Positions 15,816-17,752 of a stretch of 17,752 nucleotides of DNA are shown here, piece by piece; position 1 is the first letter of the stretch; every line of letters starts with the position of its first letter. The notes beneath the pieces are model-generated. The model was not told where the DNA came from. It made no database searches and saw nothing but the letters and a program-made list of their open reading frames with translations. The stretch is from Lentisphaeria bacterium (GTDB lineage: Bacteria; Verrucomicrobiota; Lentisphaeria; JABSQK01; UBA12247): assembly GCA_003477185.1 (NCBI GenBank), contig DMTJ01000509.1, positions 993 through 18,744 on the forward strand, written 5' to 3'. The position numbers were made by a program, and so were the translations under genes.

Positions 15816-15852
15816 CCGTGGCATTGACCCATCGCAGACCCAAATGCAACCC

Positions 15853-15877
15853 CTGCGGTGATTACGCGGCACCGCAG
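15853..15877. other. Perfect hairpin near the 3' end of fic
   Basis: CTGCGGTG (15853-15860) and CACCGCAG (15870-15877) form a perfect 8-base stem around a 9-base loop. On the plus strand it is followed by TTATT, so it could weakly terminate transcription. On the minus strand it lies about 50 bases beyond the fic stop without a T tract. Confidence 0.45.
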
Positions 15878-15924
15878 TTATTCAGTTGGTTTCGACGGGA
15901 GAAGGAAGAAAAACGGTTACTGGG

Positions 15925-17466
15925 TCACGCGGGGTCGCGCCCACCGGTATCTGGCGAAGGCGCGTGATAGGACGCGCGCACGGCGTGTTCCAACTGCGTG
16001 ATTTCATCATCGGTGAGCATGTCAAAATGCGAGCGGCGTTTTCGCACCGAAAGGCCACCGTTGTTTTGTAGGCACAAGGAAATGAAGAGGTCTATCTTCT
16101 GATCCGGCATGTCGATGATTTGCTGAATTGCCGCCTTTGCACGATCATAGCTCTCGAGGAAGTTCATCTCGTCAACCAGTTCCCTGGTGATCGTATGTTG
16201 GACAAACTGGTACAAAGCTTCCGCCTGCGAGGTGAGGTCCATGTATGCATACCATGGTGCACAGTCGTTGCGCATCGTCATGTGGCCTTCTTGGTCGAGT
16301 TCGTACTCTGCCAATTTCATCAGGGGGCGAGAAAACGCCTCGAGGGAGGCGTTGTAGTCAATTGAGTCCTTGAGCATCGCGGCGGATACTGGGAGGACAA
16401 GCCCCGGTGGACTGAAACCGCGACGGGCTAAAATGTTGTGAATCAAGAAGCGATGAATGCGGCCGTTGCCGTCTTTAAATGGGTGAACAAATACAAAGCC
16501 ATAGGCGATAGCCGCTCCTTCAATGACGGCTGGAACACCAGCACGCTCCATGGCGCGGTGGGCTTCGAGCAGCCCTTCCATCAGTTCCGGAATCTGCTGC
16601 GGCTGCGGACATACGTAGTGCACCCGTTGCTGCCGCCAGGCAAGGGTTTCTCCAATGTAGTTCTGGAAGGTCCGATAGTCTGCCTGGGCAAAGCGGGGAT
16701 CAACAGTCAAGTTATGCAACTCGATAAGGTGCTCTTTGGTACAAAAGTCTTCCTTGTCAGCCAACTGCAGTAGGGCGATAAACCGCTCTGTCCGTGTAGA
16801 ACTAGGATGAACGTGCTCAATCTCGAAGGACGACTTCGTCTCCTTATTTTATAAGCAGCTCATTGCTCGCTTGAGCATTTGCGGTGAATAGTTGGCAACC
16901 ACCTCCTGACAACGAGAGCGCAGGTTCATTGCCTCGAATTCTCGCAGGGTGGAAGTGCGCCGGATTATCGGGCAAAAGCCGCGATTGCCGAGCAGATTGT
17001 TGTTTACCCGTTGCCGGCGTGCTTTGGGTGCCGGGTTCAGGGTGTAGTACTGATCTTGGTCGAGCAGATCGACGTAGTTACCGGAGGTCAGATCCTGTAG
17101 GGGCAGTGTGCTTCCAGTCAAAAACTCGTAGAGAAACCAAATCCTCCGGGCATACTTCCCAAGCGGCTTCGAGGAGATGTAGGCGACGATCTCGGCGGCA
17201 TCTGCCTTTAAAAAGACGGCAGCCAGGATGCCCAGATTGACGCGGTCATACTTAAGGGCGAACTCCAAGTGGTCTCCGAGAGAGTCCCCGGGCCAATAGA
17301 TCGAGGTTTAGATGCTGGTTATTCTTACCCCATCCGTTTCTGTCCGCTGGACGCCAACGGATTCCACCCAGGAGGCGTGCCAGTTTGGAATCGTTTCTAG
17401 ACTCAAACGCTCGGTCAGGTCGGCATACCCCGCGGGGCGCCGCGTGGATGCGTCGAATAATGCCAT
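15925..17466 (-). pseudogene. Fic-domain AMPylase-type protein, broken by two in-frame TAA codons
   Basis: Read from ATG 17466-17464, with AGAGGA 7 bases upstream, one uninterrupted register runs 513 codons, the usual length of this Fic subgroup. Fic proteins AMPylate target proteins using the motif HPFxxGNGR, intact here as HPFKDGNGR (His about 328). The N-terminal part has YWPGDSLGDHLEFALKYD and the central part KETKSSFEIE, both typical of the subgroup as I know it; the latter resembles an inhibitory-helix motif. TAA codons interrupt codon 53 (17310-17308) and codon 206 (16851-16849). The second falls where Tyr is usual before xKETKSSF, so a TAC/TAT to TAA change fits. No frameshift is needed, since homology continues in the same register. 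The C-terminal part alone, from a TTG at 16764, would retain the Fic motif. Confidence 0.85.
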
Positions 17467-17605
17467 CGCTGATTCCTCTAAAAATGCTTACGAAGCAATA
17501 AATATGATTACCGGGAGCACCTTATCAAGAAAAATGATTATGGCATTACTGTGGATTGGTACGAGCCGAGCGCGAGAGGGCCCTGTATTTGCAGCTTGGG
17601 TCGTT
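17467..17605 (-). promoter_or_regulatory. AT-rich upstream region of the fic gene
   Basis: This 139-base gap between the fic start and the stop of the next minus-strand gene is visibly AT-rich near 17480-17545, unlike its surroundings. It contains the fic ribosome site (complement of 17474-17479). A TTGATA box with an AT-rich stretch about 18 bases downstream might be a promoter, but the -10 match is poor. No gene is visible in it. Confidence 0.35.
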
Positions 17606-17752
17606 CTACCAGTCCTCTTCCGCGGCCGGCTCACGACAGGTCGGCTGTACGCAGCCTTCGTGGGAGTCCCCTCGCACCCACATGATCGGCACATCGCGGA
17701 CTTTTCCCAGCCAGGTCGCGGTGCTGCTCAGATAGTGCGTGACGTAGCAGCG
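17606..17752 (-). CDS. C-terminal end of an unidentified protein (partial)
   Basis: The last 48 codons of a minus-strand frame enter from the right edge and stop at a TAG (17608-17606). The peptide includes YVTHYLSSTATWLGKVRDVP and IMWVRGDSHEGCVQPTC, ending EPAAEEDW. Composition and the acidic tail look protein-like, with three Cys, but I do not recognise the family. It is cut by the window edge, so length, start and domains are unknown. It runs in the same direction as the fic gene 139 bases downstream. A chance open frame cannot be fully excluded. Confidence 0.45.
   Translation of the reverse strand, partial: RCYVTHYLSSTATWLGKVRDVPIMWVRGDSHEGCVQPTCREPAAEEDW

Larger units (their letters stand above)
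15303..15924. other. Gene-free, hairpin-rich region (622 bp)
   Basis: I see no convincing gene here; open frames through it lack protein-like composition or start signals. It is packed with short stable hairpins, listed separately: two inverted copies of a multi-hairpin repeat (15340-15448, 15703-15815), a long hairpin (15628-15686), and a perfect 8-base-stem hairpin (15853-15877). Such density suggests a repeat-element cluster or structured RNA between the acyltransferase and the converging fic gene. Confidence 0.7.

Noticed and set aside
15303..15924. CRISPR array or tRNA/tmRNA gene
   Set aside because: The repeats are inverted rather than evenly spaced direct repeats, and no cloverleaf or tmRNA acceptor pairing is visible.
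15925..16764. Intact 279-residue Fic gene starting at TTG 16764
   Set aside because: Conserved Fic N-terminal sequence continues in the same frame upstream through a TAA to an ATG with a good ribosome site, so this is the C-terminal part of a longer gene.
17488..17694. 68-residue frame on the minus strand
   Set aside because: It overlaps the protein-like partial gene end in another frame, is rich in Arg/Pro/Thr as expected of a shadow frame, and has no ribosome site.

Overview
The window is about 17.75 kb of moderately GC-rich DNA from a Gram-negative bacterium. It encodes a lipid A-type acyltransferase, an outer-membrane beta-barrel candidate and several Sec-exported proteins. The SecA (1000 residues, an insertion before the late PPXD strands, the helicase motif written GRCSRQGDPG), a cysteine-type sulfatase, and a WXG100-like protein beside a Tim44/zinc-ribbon/TerB membrane protein together suggest the PVC or FCB side of the bacteria (Kiritimatiellota, Lentisphaerota or Verrucomicrobiota-like). 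This placement is inferred from protein style, not from a marker-gene search.

Layout. (1) 1-1150: a two-gene antitoxin-like plus nucleotidyltransferase cassette, followed by a broken copy of part of the nucleotidyltransferase gene and a second copy of the sequence that begins the window. These look like remains of a tandem cassette array. A strong bidirectional terminator closes the region. (2) 1155-5126, minus strand: a two-gene unit in which a Tim44-zinc ribbon (x2)-TerB membrane protein overlaps a downstream exported HEAT/TPR protein. The second gene is broken by two in-frame TAA codons and one frameshift. (3) 5206-8661, plus strand, divergent from (2): four tightly overlapping genes encoding a WXG100-like small protein, a coiled-coil protein of unknown function, an RsmB/NOP-type RNA methyltransferase and a sulfatase. 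(4) 8601-9932, minus: an exported TPR plus beta-barrel protein whose 3' end overlaps the sulfatase gene tail to tail. (5) 10115-15302, plus: a housekeeping run of serS, secA and an LpxL/HtrB-type acyltransferase. (6) 15303-15924: 622 bp without a gene but dense in hairpins, including two inverted copies of a multi-hairpin repeat. (7) 15925-17466, minus: a full-length Fic (AMPylase) gene broken by two in-frame TAA codons. (8) 17606-17752, minus: the C-terminal end of a further gene.

The most promising candidate for an undescribed system is the divergent cluster at 1155-6335. It combines a WXG100-like helical hairpin and its coupled coiled-coil partner with a membrane protein carrying two Tim44-like domains, two zinc ribbons and a TerB module, plus an exported HEAT/TPR protein. 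The combination suggests an envelope-associated complex, but no function is shown by the sequence and the fourth component is decayed here. Accessory genes in this window carry three kinds of damage (nonsense, frameshift, duplicated fragments), while the housekeeping genes are intact.
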